From assembly GCA_005110385.1 (NCBI GenBank), contig DUDT01000004.1, positions 1 to 64,000 on the forward strand: 64,000 nt of DNA. Reading direction: 5' to 3'. The translations under genes were made by a program, and so were the position numbers. Below are positions 19,276 through 28,303 of the stretch, one piece after another (the first letter of the stretch is position 1; every line of letters begins with the position of its first letter). The notes under the pieces are model-generated. The model ran no database searches. It was not told where the DNA came from and was given only the letters and a program-made list of their open reading frames with translations. The stretch comes from Candidatus Melainabacteria bacterium. GTDB lineage: Bacteria > Cyanobacteriota > Vampirovibrionia > LMEP-6097.

Positions 19276-19788
19276 TTAATTTTTATCTTCTATAAATTCA
19301 TCATTAAAATCTAAATCTTCAAATTTAAGACCTAATAAAGAGTCTTCCATTTCTTTAATTTCATCAATAAATTCCACCAAGGAAGTGAAGTTTTTAAATA
19401 TTGAAGCATAGCGAATATAAGCAAGAGCATCAGCCTCCTTAAGCCTTTTCATAACTAGTGAGCCTAGCTCCTGTGAGCTAATTTCACGGTGATATTTTTT
19501 GTAAATTTCAGATTCTACGTCATCTACTATTCTGTCGATGGTGAGGGTGCTGAGTTGTGTCTTACTACAGGCTCTTACTATACTTTTAAGTAATTTCTCT
19601 CTAGAAAACACTTCTTTATTTAGATTACTTTTAATGACGATTATCGGAAGCTGTTCTAAGCGTTCATAACTCGTGAATCTTTTAGCACATTCTACACATT
19701 CACGGCGGCGGCGAATCGCCGCCCCATCATCAATGGCACGGCTTTCAAGAACCCTTGTATTATCAGAACTACAAAAAGGGCAGCGCAT
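19276..19788 (-). CDS. nrdR: Transcriptional repressor NrdR
   Basis: This protein of 170 aa has the NrdR architecture. The zinc ribbon has C3-x2-C6 and C31-x2-C34 with the typical RRRRECVECAKRFTSYER segment, and an ATP-cone domain follows (about residues 49-139, with VIKSNLNKEVFSREKLLKSI and YIRYASIFKNF). NrdR senses ATP/dATP and represses ribonucleotide reductase genes by binding NrdR boxes. Length is slightly above the usual 150-160 aa because of an acidic tail. No nrd gene is present in this window. It sits 26 nt downstream of the MerR-like coiled-coil gene in a leftward gene cluster. Confidence 0.95.
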   Translation of the reverse strand: MRCPFCSSDNTRVLESRAIDDGAAIRRRRECVECAKRFTSYERLEQLPIIVIKSNLNKEVFSREKLLKSIVRACSKTQLSTLTIDRIVDDVESEIYKKYHREISSQELGSLVMKRLKEADALAYIRYASIFKNFTSLVEFIDEIKEMEDSLLGLKFEDLDFNDEFIEDKN

Positions 19789-19814
19789 ACTTTTAACTAA
19801 GACGTATATATCGG

Positions 19815-20576
19815 TTAATTTGTTCCCTGGCGCCAGATTTTTTCTTTATCTTCAACGAGCTGCTCTACCTGTTTTTTTAAATCGTATATCTGTTTTTGGT
19901 AACGCATCGTAATATCGCGTTCCTGTTTTTTTAGTAAAAAATCTATATCTACTGGCGCTTTAGAGATGGTATCAGAAGAAGTATTTTCTAACTGTAGTTT
20001 CAGTTCACCTACATAGTTTTCTTGTTCAGCATTCTTGTATTCTAGCTCTTCTATAGTTCTTTGCAGAGCTTCAAATTCTACATAAGCTTGGTCAATAACG
20101 GTATTTTTCTCTTGTAGCTGGGTTTCTAATTTTTCAGCTTGTTTTTCTAAGGTTTTAATCCTTTCGTGTAGTATAGAAATACTTGAACTTTCAGATTTTT
20201 GTTCCCTAAGCTCATGCTCTAACCTGCTAATTTTTTCTTTAGCTAATTTATCTTTTTCAGAAAATTCGCTTAAAAGCTGAAAGTAATCTTTAGTGATGCT
20301 CCTAAGCTGCTCTCTTGGAGAGAGTTCTTTAAACGGAGCTAAACTAGGTATATGTTCTGCGAATTGCTCTGCGAAGGAGCTTATGTGGTGAATATCATCA
20401 AAAGATAGACCACTAGATACTAATTCATTAACCTTTACAACTAGTCTTACAATTGATTTATGATAAGAGCCATCTACTGGAATTTGTAAGCCCAGAAAAT
20501 CTTCATAATGAATTAGAGTAGGCTCATCTATGCCAAGTTCACTACATATTTCTTTTCTGGATATATAATCGCCCAT
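19815..20576 (-). CDS. MerR-like N-terminal domain fused to long coiled coil
   Basis: The first ~65 residues (MGDYISRKEICSELGIDEP, then YEDFLGLQIP) resemble the winged helix-turn-helix of MerR-type regulators, where a short helix-turn-helix precedes a Y/F-E-x-x-G segment. From about residue 90 to the end the protein is almost continuous heptad-rich coiled coil (KIRSRLEHELREQK-like, EKQAEKLETQLQEK, ELKLQLEN). Effector-binding cysteines of MerR metal sensors are absent. Similar HTH-plus-coiled-coil proteins occur in cyanobacterial relatives, but the target is unknown. It is 14 nt downstream of the SLH-domain gene and 26 nt upstream of nrdR, so the three are probably one transcript. Confidence 0.6.
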   Translation of the reverse strand: MGDYISRKEICSELGIDEPTLIHYEDFLGLQIPVDGSYHKSIVRLVVKVNELVSSGLSFDDIHHISSFAEQFAEHIPSLAPFKELSPREQLRSITKDYFQLLSEFSEKDKLAKEKISRLEHELREQKSESSSISILHERIKTLEKQAEKLETQLQEKNTVIDQAYVEFEALQRTIEELEYKNAEQENYVGELKLQLENTSSDTISKAPVDIDFLLKKQERDITMRYQKQIYDLKKQVEQLVEDKEKIWRQGTN

Positions 20577-20590
20577 CTATTTCTCGCTGT

Positions 20591-21289
20591 TTAACGCTGA
20601 TATTCATCAACATAATCTGGAGCAGCCTTCGGAAGTTCCTTATTTATTGTACTTGGTTGTTGATTCATCTGCTCGGTCTCTTCATCAGAAATTTCCGGAT
20701 TTTTAATTTCTTGTTTGGGTTTTTTGTCTTTTTTTACTTTTTTTTCTCTTACCGTTTTTTCCTTCTCTTTATTATTCCCGAAAAAGAAAAAACGTTTTTT
20801 CGTGGATTTTTTAGCTTTTTCTTTTAGCTCATCTTTCATTTTTAATACTTGGAGGTCAGAGGCTAGTGAGTCGATTTGTACTCTTAAGCGTTGATTTTCG
20901 GCCATTAAAGAGTTGGAAATTTTGCCTAATTCATCTAATTTCGCATCTCTTTTTTTAACTTCATCTTTGGTCATCTTCATCTCACCTTGAAAAAGTTCCA
21001 TAACTTCAAGTAAATTTGCTAAGTCAGTTCTGTCTTTATCGAATTCTTTACCGAAGTTGATAAATAATTTATCTATGATAGAAGCTGCTTCGTAGCGACT
21101 AAGATTAGCAGTGCCTGCAAATTTATTTCCTGGATAGCCATTCATTATTTGATAATCTTGAGTAACTTTCTTTACGGAAGCTTCTGCCCAGTGAGCTTTT
21201 GGTATATCTGCAAATTCAGCCCAGCATGGTCCTTGGATAAATATCGAAATAGAAAACGTAAATAAAGTAAGTGAAAATTTCCCGAGCAT
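20591..21289 (-). CDS. SLH-domain envelope protein with coiled coil and Lys-rich tail
   Basis: I chose ATG 21289 because it gives a clean signal peptide (MLGKFSLTLFTFSISIFIQG, cleavage after CWA); a GTG at 21331 would add 14 residues. After the signal, FADIPKAHWAEASVKKV and the following NGYPGNKFAGTANLSRYEAASIIDKLF form one complete SLH domain, as in cyanobacterial outer-membrane proteins that bind peptidoglycan-linked polymers. A coiled coil covers roughly residues 75-160. A very basic segment (KKSTKKRFFFFGNNKEKEK) and a Pro/Glu-rich tail follow. No porin beta-barrel follows, so it is not a full SomA-type porin. It is likely a periplasmic tether between outer membrane and wall; that is inference. 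It diverges from ispF with ~65 nt between start codons. Confidence 0.75.
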   Translation of the reverse strand: MLGKFSLTLFTFSISIFIQGPCWAEFADIPKAHWAEASVKKVTQDYQIMNGYPGNKFAGTANLSRYEAASIIDKLFINFGKEFDKDRTDLANLLEVMELFQGEMKMTKDEVKKRDAKLDELGKISNSLMAENQRLRVQIDSLASDLQVLKMKDELKEKAKKSTKKRFFFFGNNKEKEKTVREKKVKKDKKPKQEIKNPEISDEETEQMNQQPSTINKELPKAAPDYVDEYQR

Positions 21290-21355
21290 AGCTATTAGTT
21301 TATAATATCCTTGCAGCTTAGAGTTCTGCACAAGAATAAAATTTTCAAAAATATA

Positions 21356-21877
21356 ATGCTAAGAATAGGTCACGGTTTTGATGTTCACGCTCTGCTCGAT
21401 AAAAATCTTTTCATCGAGAAGTATCCTGAGCGCAAAGAGCATAAATTTATTATGGGTGGAATAGAAATTCCTTGTGAAAAAGTTTTACTAGGTCATTCCG
21501 ACGCAGATGTATTAACGCATGCTGTTTGTGATGCGTTACTTGGAGCTGCGGGTTTGAAAGACATTGGTAATCAGTTCCCAGATCATGATTCTAGTTATCT
21601 CGGGATTGACAGTCAGAAGCTTTTAGAGAAAGTTCTTGAATTGATTTCTAGAAATTTTTTCATTGCTAATATTGATTCGACTATTTTAGCTGAGAGGCCT
21701 AAGTTTGCACCTTATATCGAGGCTATGCGAATTAAACTAGCGGAGACTCTTTCAATAAATATAAATCAAATTAATATTAAAGCTACTACTACAGAGAAGC
21801 TAGGCTTTACTGGTAGGGAAGAAGGCATAGCCGCAGAAGCAGTATGTTTACTTTTCGTTCGAAATGAATCGAAGTAA
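21356..21877 (+). CDS. ispF: 2-C-methyl-D-erythritol 2,4-cyclodiphosphate synthase
   Basis: The start at ATG 21356 gives MLRIGHGFDVH, the standard IspF N-terminus with metal ligands D9 and H11. The third ligand lies in LLGHSDADVLTHAVCDALLGA, and the signature continues with DIGNQFPDHD, LAERPKFAPY and KATTTEKLGFTGREEGIAAEA. The enzyme converts CDP-ME 2-phosphate to MEcPP in the MEP pathway of isoprenoid synthesis. At 173 aa it is slightly longer than most (about 157-160) because of a short insertion after the first helix (EKYPERKEHKF). It stands alone rather than fused to or next to ispD. Its end overlaps the convergent sulfotransferase gene by 30 nt. Confidence 0.95.
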   Translation: MLRIGHGFDVHALLDKNLFIEKYPERKEHKFIMGGIEIPCEKVLLGHSDADVLTHAVCDALLGAAGLKDIGNQFPDHDSSYLGIDSQKLLEKVLELISRNFFIANIDSTILAERPKFAPYIEAMRIKLAETLSININQINIKATTTEKLGFTGREEGIAAEAVCLLFVRNESK

Positions 21878-22864
21878 TTTAGTTTTGAAAAGTTCTATGT
21901 AGCTGCCCCAAATCAAGATAAGGTGCTTGAGTTTAAAATCAATTAAATCTACTTCATAGCCTAGTGCTGTTAAGTCCTTGTGGAGAAAGTGGTTTAATAT
22001 TATTTGATCATCCTTGCTCAATTCGTTTTTATAAGCACCAATCCTACTGGGGTCTATGTTTGAATTGGCTTTATGTTTCCATTGTTTTTCCCAATCTGCA
22101 AAGACTTTTTGCTTATTATCGTGTTCTAGCATGGACTCACTGAAAGGTATATCTATAAATTTACAAATATTCTTAAGTGTTTCAGTGGGATTTTTTAAAA
22201 GTTCCTCAAATTCAATGCTAATCATGTTTTCACTTAAAGTTCCGCTTAACTCATTTTCTAATTTTTTTCCGAGCCTAGCGTATTTTCTCCAAAAGCGAGC
22301 ATTGTTAATTAAACCTGCTGGTCTCCAAGGCATTTTAAGTAATGAATTAACGACATCTCTACCATCACGCTTAACGTGAATAAATTTAGCGTTTGGAAAA
22401 AGTCTATGGATTTCATGAACATTGAGTAGATGCTGTGGAGTTTTTTCACAGAATATATTTTTCTTAGGCATTTTTTCTTTACTTGCTTGCATTAAAGCTG
22501 TAAACAAAAATTGCTTGAAAATTTCAGAATCAATTATCTCTCTGTTAGTATCATCTTGATCTAATAGATTTTTACATAGTTGAGTTACTCTAAAACTCTC
22601 TATATTAGTTAATTGTAGAAAGTCTTTAATGCGGTAATGTTGATAGAAGTCGTCCAGTAAAGGGTGAAGCTGTTCATCACTAATATCTTTTATTAATTTA
22701 AGGAAAGAATTACCATGAGATTTAAATCCCCAGTTAATATTAAAAAAATGTGTTTCACTAGAGCCGAAAATGTCAGGATGATTATTTAATAATTCAGCTA
22801 ACTTGGTTGTACCAGAGCGAGGACAGCCCATTATAAATATTAATTTTTCAAATGATTCATTCAT
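21848..22864 (-). CDS. Sulfotransferase family protein
   Basis: The 338-aa protein begins with the PAPS-binding loop FIMGCPRSGTTKLAELLN (residues ~11-28) and has the second PAPS motif FIHVKRDGRDVVNSLL in its centre, typical of bacterial sulfotransferases (Sulfotransfer_3 type). These enzymes move sulfate from PAPS to a hydroxyl or amine of a glycan, lipid or peptide; the acceptor cannot be deduced here. Catalytic His candidates follow the P-loop (ETHFFN). No PAPS synthesis genes are nearby. It lies 6 nt downstream of the degenerate UppS-like gene on the same strand and probably shares its transcript. It ends inside the convergent ispF gene. Confidence 0.85.
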   Translation of the reverse strand: MNESFEKLIFIMGCPRSGTTKLAELLNNHPDIFGSSETHFFNINWGFKSHGNSFLKLIKDISDEQLHPLLDDFYQHYRIKDFLQLTNIESFRVTQLCKNLLDQDDTNREIIDSEIFKQFLFTALMQASKEKMPKKNIFCEKTPQHLLNVHEIHRLFPNAKFIHVKRDGRDVVNSLLKMPWRPAGLINNARFWRKYARLGKKLENELSGTLSENMISIEFEELLKNPTETLKNICKFIDIPFSESMLEHDNKQKVFADWEKQWKHKANSNIDPSRIGAYKNELSKDDQIILNHFLHKDLTALGYEVDLIDFKLKHLILIWGSYIELFKTKLLRFISNEK

Positions 22865-22870
22865 TAAAAT

Positions 22871-23371
22871 TTAAGACCCAAAGTTTCGCTGAGAATTTTC
22901 ATAAACTTGAATTGCATTTCTAATTTCAGTTATATCAAAAAAGTCCTTATTATAAATCTTACTACTTAAATAAAATTCAGCATAGTTTGCATCAATAATG
23001 AAATTATTGGCAAGGCTGTTTTGACTTGCGCCTGCAAGAATGATTAGATCAAAATGCTCAGCATTGGGATTTCTTGCGAAAATTTTGGAAACTTCTTCTT
23101 CAGTAAATTCTAAAGCATTATTCTCTGTTGATAATTTTTTCGCGAGGATGGCAGTTCTCACTCTTTCTAAGCTAGTTTCTCTTGCGGTATTACTAGGGAA
23201 AATAGAAACTTGTACGGAATCATTTTTGCTTAAGGTGAAATTAGTTGGAGCTGTTTTTAAGAAAAGGCTTAATTGAGAGCAATTGTACTCCTCTAAGAGT
23301 TGTTGAATTAGCCTTATATTACTATTGCTAATGAATTCTGCGGCTATTGCCATATGGCTAAGATTGTTCAT
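22871..23371 (-). CDS. Degenerate UppS-like (cis-prenyltransferase fold) protein
   Basis: At 166 aa this is much shorter than undecaprenyl diphosphate synthase (about 240-250 aa). The C-terminal half still aligns by eye: HFDLIILAGASQNSLANNF corresponds to the family's DLLIRTGGExRLSNF, and NYAEFYLSSKIYNKDF plus YENSQRNFG correspond to AYAELYFTDxLWPDF and YxxRERRFG. The N-terminus (SHMAIAAEFIS) lines up where the active-site HVAIIMDGNGRWA should be, but the catalytic Asp and the GNGRW residues are gone, and the arginines that bind diphosphate are replaced. It is therefore probably catalytically dead, perhaps a regulatory subunit as Nus1/NgBR is for eukaryotic cis-prenyltransferases, or a gene in decay. 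Its start overlaps the antiporter gene by 14 nt. Confidence 0.55.
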   Translation of the reverse strand: MNNLSHMAIAAEFISNSNIRLIQQLLEEYNCSQLSLFLKTAPTNFTLSKNDSVQVSIFPSNTARETSLERVRTAILAKKLSTENNALEFTEEEVSKIFARNPNAEHFDLIILAGASQNSLANNFIIDANYAEFYLSSKIYNKDFFDITEIRNAIQVYENSQRNFGS

Positions 23372-24581
23372 TAATACCTGTTTCAGATAGTCTATTAATT
23401 AAGAATGCTAGTATAGGTGGGGTTACTAAAGTCGTTGTAATCACTACTATAACGGCTATTGCGTATAACCTATCATCGACTACGCCGATAGATTTACCGA
23501 CTGAAGCGAAGATTAACCCAACTTCTCCTCTTGGAATCATTCCGACACCGATTAAAATTCTACTAAATTTTTCTTTCGAGGAGAAAGCCCAGCCACAAGC
23601 TAATTTTGAAAAAATAGCTACTAAGCATAGTGCGATAGACGAGTAGATAACTGTAGGGTCTTGTAATAGGGAGATGTCAACATGCAACCCAGTTACCACG
23701 AAAAATATTGGAACTAGAAACACTGAGATGGGTTGTATATATTCTTCTAGCGTTTTATCTGAATTGAAATTCTTAAAATGCACATCATCAAGGATTAGGC
23801 CCATACAGAACGCTCCGACTATTGTCGCAAGTCCAAATTGATTAGCTAAATATGCACCCATGAAGCAGATTACTAGAGCTAAAGACAGCATCATTCCTGG
23901 GACATTCCACTTATTTGCTATAAGTGTGATAGTTTTTTTTGCTAGAAATAAGCCTGCTAGTACCGATAGGAGTATGAAGATTACTGCTTTTAGGCTGATG
24001 CTACCAATCGAAGTGAAATCCACAACACCAGTAGCAGCTATGCCAGAGACGACTGCAAGTATTATTAATCCTAAAATATCATCGATGACAGCTGCTCCTA
24101 AGACTATTTTGGCTTCTTTGGTGCCAAGAAAATTAAGATCTTTAAAGACCCTCGCCGTTATCCCAACTGAGGTCGCTGTTAGCATAGCTCCGATAAATAT
24201 CTTACTTATATTGGGTAAATCTTGAATAATCATTCCAGAGACGTAGTAGCCGAGAATAAATGGCAGGATGACGCCGATACTTGCGACAAGTAGGGATTTC
24301 GTACCTACTGTTATCATCTCTGAAAGCTGAGATTCTAGCCCGACTTCGAAAAGAAGAATTATCACGCCTAATGATGAAAATATTTCAAGAATTGAATTGT
24401 CTTTTAAAAAATCAAAGCCATTGAAACCCAATAAAGAGAAGCTGGCTAAGGTTATTCCAGCTAGTAATTCGCCTAGTACTAAAGGTTGCCTAAGACCATT
24501 AGCGAAGACAGCTCCGATTTTACCAGCGAATATGACTATGGATAAGCCCAAAAGGACGTTAACGATAGGGTCTAGGTGCAT
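23358..24581 (-). CDS. Monovalent cation:proton antiporter (CPA2 / KefB-NapA type)
   Basis: The 407-aa hydrophobic protein has about 12 transmembrane segments across its full length. It contains the CPA2 hallmark pair of acidic residues in GAAVIDDILGLIILAV (residues ~163-178), a TSVGITARVFKDL segment before it, and IPRGEVGLIFASVG near the C-terminus. There is no C-terminal TrkA-N domain, so it is closer to the short NapA/GerN/cyanobacterial NhaS3-like antiporters than to KefC. It probably exchanges Na+ or K+ for H+ across the inner membrane. It is the first gene of a leftward unit that continues, by a 14-nt overlap, into the UppS-like and sulfotransferase genes, and it is divergent from tuf. 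Confidence 0.88.
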   Translation of the reverse strand: MHLDPIVNVLLGLSIVIFAGKIGAVFANGLRQPLVLGELLAGITLASFSLLGFNGFDFLKDNSILEIFSSLGVIILLFEVGLESQLSEMITVGTKSLLVASIGVILPFILGYYVSGMIIQDLPNISKIFIGAMLTATSVGITARVFKDLNFLGTKEAKIVLGAAVIDDILGLIILAVVSGIAATGVVDFTSIGSISLKAVIFILLSVLAGLFLAKKTITLIANKWNVPGMMLSLALVICFMGAYLANQFGLATIVGAFCMGLILDDVHFKNFNSDKTLEEYIQPISVFLVPIFFVVTGLHVDISLLQDPTVIYSSIALCLVAIFSKLACGWAFSSKEKFSRILIGVGMIPRGEVGLIFASVGKSIGVVDDRLYAIAVIVVITTTLVTPPILAFLINRLSETGINEQS

Positions 24582-24741
24582 AACTTAAGCCTAAATGTTA
24601 GCGGATTGATTGATTAATTACAAATTTTTAATTAATTACTTATATTTAATTGGGCTAGTTTTGATAATATTTAAACTGATTCAATCGACTTTGGATTTAT
24701 TGATTTTTTTATATAACAATTGAAAGAGAGGACTTGACTAA

Positions 24742-25956
24742 ATGGCTAGAGAACAATTTAAAAGAACAAAACCTAACGTTAACGTAGGTACTATTGGTCA
24801 CGTAGACCACGGTAAAACTACACTTACTGCGGCTATCTGTATGACCCTTGCGACGCAAGGTAGAGCGACATCGAAGAAATATGATGAGATCGATGCAGCT
24901 CCAGAAGAGAAGGCGCGTGGTATTACTATTAACACTGCTCACGTAGAGTATGAGAGTGAAACTAGGCATTACGCTCACGTAGATTGCCCTGGTCACGCGG
25001 ACTATGTTAAAAACATGATTACTGGTGCGGCTCAGATGGATGGCGGTATACTTGTTGTATCGGCAGCTGATGGTCCTATGCCTCAGACTAGAGAGCATAT
25101 CCTTCTTGCTAAGCAAGTAGGTGTTGGATTCTTGGTCGTATTCTTAAATAAGTGCGACATGGTTGATGATGAAGAATTACTTGAGCTTGTAGAGATGGAG
25201 ACGAGAGAGCTTCTTTCTAAGTATGAGTTTGATGGAGATAATATTACATTTATCAGAGGATCTGCACTTAAGGCTGTTGAGGCTGTTATGGCTAATCCAG
25301 CACTTAAGCCGGGTGATGATAAGTGGGCAGATAAGATTTTTGATTTGATCGATGCTGTAGATAAAGATGTTCCGACTCCAGTTCGTGATATTGATAAAGC
25401 TTTCTTAATGGCTGTTGAGGATGTTTTCACTATCACTGGTAGAGGTACTGTTGCTACAGGTAGAGTTGAGAGAGGAGCTTGTAAAGTTGGTGATAACGTA
25501 GAAGTTGTTGGTATCACTGATACTAGAGCTACTGTAATCACTGGTTGTGAGATGTTTAGAAAAACTCTTACTGAAGTCCAAGCTGGTGATAACGCTGGTG
25601 TACTTCTTAGAGGTATCGATAAAGATGATATCCAGAGAGGTCAGGTTATCGTTAAGCCGGGATCTATTAAGCCACACACTAAGTTCGTAGGTAGCGTTTA
25701 CGTTTTAACTAAAGATGAAGGTGGAAGACACACTCCATTCTTTAAAGGTTACAGACCACAGTTCTATATCAGAACTACAGACGTGACTGGTAACGTAATT
25801 CTTCCAGACGGCGTAGAGATGGTTATGCCCGGAGATAACATTGAGATGACTGTTGAACTTATTCAGCCAGTAGCGATCGAAGAAGGAATGAGATTCGCTA
25901 TTAGAGAAGGCGGAAAGACAGTTGGAGCAGGCGTTGTTTCTTCTATCATTGAATAG
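24742..25956 (+). CDS. tuf: Translation elongation factor Tu
   Basis: The full-length EF-Tu of 404 aa delivers aminoacyl-tRNA to the ribosome. All GTPase motifs are present: GHVDHGKT (G1), RGITI (G2), DCPGH (G3), NKCD (G4) and GSAL (G5). Domains 2 and 3 follow with the expected [11 protein letters not shown] and GGRHTPF segments. A ribosome binding site (AGAGAGGAC) lies 11 nt before ATG. The gene is not preceded by fusA or rpsG; its upstream neighbour is a divergent antiporter, so the str operon is broken here. Codon choice differs visibly from the neighbours (more AGA, ATC and GTA), as expected for a very highly expressed gene. rpsJ follows after 48 nt. Confidence 0.99.
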   Translation: MAREQFKRTKPNVNVGTIGHVDHGKTTLTAAICMTLATQGRATSKKYDEIDAAPEEKARGITINTAHVEYESETRHYAHVDCPGHADYVKNMITGAAQMDGGILVVSAADGPMPQTREHILLAKQVGVGFLVVFLNKCDMVDDEELLELVEMETRELLSKYEFDGDNITFIRGSALKAVEAVMANPALKPGDDKWADKIFDLIDAVDKDVPTPVRDIDKAFLMAVEDVFTITGRGTVATGRVERGACKVGDNVEVVGITDTRATVITGCEMFRKTLTEVQAGDNAGVLLRGIDKDDIQRGQVIVKPGSIKPHTKFVGSVYVLTKDEGGRHTPFFKGYRPQFYIRTTDVTGNVILPDGVEMVMPGDNIEMTVELIQPVAIEEGMRFAIREGGKTVGAGVVSSIIE

Positions 25957-26004
25957 TTACTAAAATAGAATAATTTCTGATATAATAAAGCGATAAATAC
26001 AGTT

Positions 26005-26349
26005 ATGGTTAGCACACAAAAAGAATCGAAACAGTCTAAAAAAAGACAAAATCGTATAAGAATTAAACTAAGAAGCTATGACCCAACAAGTCTAGATGCT
26101 TCTGCTAGCCAGATTATTGATGCAGCTAATAGGACTGGAGCTATAGTCTCTGGTCCTGTTCGCATGCCTTCAAAAATCCGCAGGTATTGTGTTTTGAGAT
26201 CACCTCACGTCAATAAAAAATCTAGAGAACATTTTCAAATAAAAACACACTCTTGTTTGATTGATCTGTATGAGCCAACTCAAGAGACGACGACATCATT
26301 GAAAGATCTGGATCTTCCAGCTGGTGTCGATATCGCTGTAAAAGTTTAA
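26005..26349 (+). CDS. rpsJ: 30S ribosomal protein S10
   Basis: This protein of 114 aa contains the S10 core: KIRIKLRSYDPTSLD-like start (here RIRIKLRSYDPTSLDASA), GPVRMPSKIRRYCVLRSPHVNKKSREHF, THSCLIDLYEPT and the final LDLPAGVDIAVKV. S10 sits in the 30S head and also acts as NusE in transcription antitermination. An extra Lys/Gln-rich N-terminus of about 12 residues precedes the conserved fold. Placement behind tuf, away from the S10 ribosomal operon, is the arrangement seen in cyanobacterial genomes. A TATAAT sequence ~25 nt upstream of the ATG may allow separate transcription. There is no good Shine-Dalgarno. Confidence 0.98.
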   Translation: MVSTQKESKQSKKRQNRIRIKLRSYDPTSLDASASQIIDAANRTGAIVSGPVRMPSKIRRYCVLRSPHVNKKSREHFQIKTHSCLIDLYEPTQETTTSLKDLDLPAGVDIAVKV

Positions 26350-26393
26350 TTCTTAAAACCACAAGCTAAAACTAAATAAAAGAAGGTGCTAAC

Positions 26394-28244
26394 ATGAAAT
26401 CTCTAATAATTTCTGAGCATCATAACATTGCCGCTATTACTGAGGACGGCAAGGCTCAGGACTTCTTTGTTTCGCGTAACGAATTTAGCGTAGGTGATAT
26501 TTATACAGTTCATGTAGAAAATATAATGCCTTCGATTAATGCGGTTTTCGTAAAACTTGAAGAAGGAAGGATGGGTTTCCTTCACGCTAATGACATACCA
26601 GGAAATGGTACTCTCTATGAAAGACTCGCTCCAGGTCAAAAATTACTGGTGCAAATTGAAAAAGAACCTACAGGCAAAAAAGGTCCAAGAGTTAATCTGA
26701 CGATTAGTATCCCTGGAAGATATTTTGTTTTAACTACTGAAAATACTAGTATTTCAACTAGTAAAAAGATTAGTGAACACGAAGAGCGAGATCGTCTAAA
26801 AGCGATAGCTAACCTTATGAAGCCAGAGGAATTTGGTTTAGTAATTAGGACAGAAGCATCTGGTCGTACTAAAGAAGAACTGGAAGAAGATTTTGTTAAT
26901 CTTTGGAATATCTGGAAAAATATTGTAGATAAGCATGAACAAAGAACTTCTCCTGGTGTTGTTAATAAAGATAAGGATTTTCTCTATTCCGTTCTGAGAG
27001 ATAATTTCAATAGTACTATTGATGAAATTATAGTTTCTTCTTTACAGTCTAAATATAGGTGTGAAGAGTTTCTTAAAGCTTGGACTGGAAGGGAGGTTTC
27101 CGTAAGATACATAGAAACTGATCAAATTTTACAGAAAACAGAAGTCGAAAAAGAGTTACGTAGCTGCCTATCTAAGCGCGTGGATCTCCCTAGTGGTGGT
27201 TATATTATTATCCAGACGATGGAAGCCCTTACTGCGATAGATATTAACTCTGGTAAATTTACAGCTAGTAATAGTTTGCGTGAAACTGTTCGTAGGACTA
27301 ATATGGAAGCAGCTATTGAGATAGCAAGGCATATTAAGTTACGTAATATTGGTGGAATGATAATCATCGATTTTATTGATATGGCTGAAAGAGAAGATCG
27401 TATCAGGGTTATGGAGACTTTAGAGTCTGTTCTTAGACCAGATAAGGCGAAGCCACAGGTAGGACCTTTATCTGAGTTGTGTTTAGTTGAGATAACTCGT
27501 AAACGTTCAGGGCAAGCTCTTAGTGAGGTTTTTGGTGAGGAATGCTCTCACTGTGGTGGTACTGGAATAGTATTTAAGTTATCTGGTCAGAGAGCGTCTC
27601 ATAATCATCAACTCAATAATCAAAATCGCAATGATAAATTTAATCGTGACCGTAATGACCGTGGTGAACGTAATAGTTTAAGTTCAGACAGGAATGATAA
27701 ATTTAATAGAGGTGGTTCTTCTTTAGGTACGCAGAATACTCTGCCAAAGCCAGGTTTTCAAAAGAATCTAAATAAGCCTTTGTTAAATTCTAATAATCCT
27801 TCTACTTTGAATTTAAATAAACCACCTTTATTAGCGAATAATAATGCAGCAACTGTTTCTCCTGTTAGTACGCCGAATAATTCTTCGAATAATAAGAATC
27901 CGAGAAAAAATAATCATCGTAGAGATAGGGATAGAGATGAGCGTAAGCCGTTTGGTGAGAAAGTTAACTCAAATCCTTTACCAGTTAAAGACAAAGAGTT
28001 TATTTTCAAGAAACCAGAAAATCTTAGTCCAGAGGCAGAAATTAAAGCTGATTTAGATAATATTTTAAGTGCTCAAATGTCTATTCCTAGTCATAAAGAG
28101 GAAGCTTTAGAAAAAGTTTTCAGTCAAATAGAACCTAAAGATGCAGTCTATCCTAGGTTAGATGCAGAAGATAAACAGTTCGTTGATGATTTGACTAGCC
28201 AGAAAACTTTTTCACATTTTCAGCTAGGTGATGAGACTGTATAA
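26394..28244 (+). CDS. Ribonuclease E/G with long disordered tail
   Basis: The first ~400 residues are the RNase E/G catalytic core: S1 domain (VGDIYTVHVENIMPSINAVFV), 5'-sensor/RNase H region, DNase I-like site with the catalytic Asp pair in AIDINSGKFT and GGMIIIDFIDM, and the zinc-link CSHCGGTG. The remaining ~215 residues are Asn/Arg/Pro-rich and low complexity (HNHQLNNQNRNDKFNRDRND), like the tails of cyanobacterial and proteobacterial RNase E that bind degradosome partners. The enzyme cleaves single-stranded AU-rich RNA in rRNA/tRNA maturation and mRNA decay. It lies 44 nt after rpsJ with an AAGGTG ribosome binding site and is probably co-transcribed with tuf-rpsJ. Confidence 0.94.
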   Translation: MKSLIISEHHNIAAITEDGKAQDFFVSRNEFSVGDIYTVHVENIMPSINAVFVKLEEGRMGFLHANDIPGNGTLYERLAPGQKLLVQIEKEPTGKKGPRVNLTISIPGRYFVLTTENTSISTSKKISEHEERDRLKAIANLMKPEEFGLVIRTEASGRTKEELEEDFVNLWNIWKNIVDKHEQRTSPGVVNKDKDFLYSVLRDNFNSTIDEIIVSSLQSKYRCEEFLKAWTGREVSVRYIETDQILQKTEVEKELRSCLSKRVDLPSGGYIIIQTMEALTAIDINSGKFTASNSLRETVRRTNMEAAIEIARHIKLRNIGGMIIIDFIDMAEREDRIRVMETLESVLRPDKAKPQVGPLSELCLVEITRKRSGQALSEVFGEECSHCGGTGIVFKLSGQRASHNHQLNNQNRNDKFNRDRNDRGERNSLSSDRNDKFNRGGSSLGTQNTLPKPGFQKNLNKPLLNSNNPSTLNLNKPPLLANNNAATVSPVSTPNNSSNNKNPRKNNHRRDRDRDERKPFGEKVNSNPLPVKDKEFIFKKPENLSPEAEIKADLDNILSAQMSIPSHKEEALEKVFSQIEPKDAVYPRLDAEDKQFVDDLTSQKTFSHFQLGDETV

Positions 28245-28303
28245 GAAGACTGTTGCTAGAGTCGCATAGCAGGAGTTTATAGAAGCTAGGATACTGAAGA
28301 GAC

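Noticed and set aside
24709-25677. Three minus-strand open frames opposite tuf
   Set aside because: Shadow frames created by the strongly biased codon use of tuf; Ser/Thr-rich nonsense peptides.
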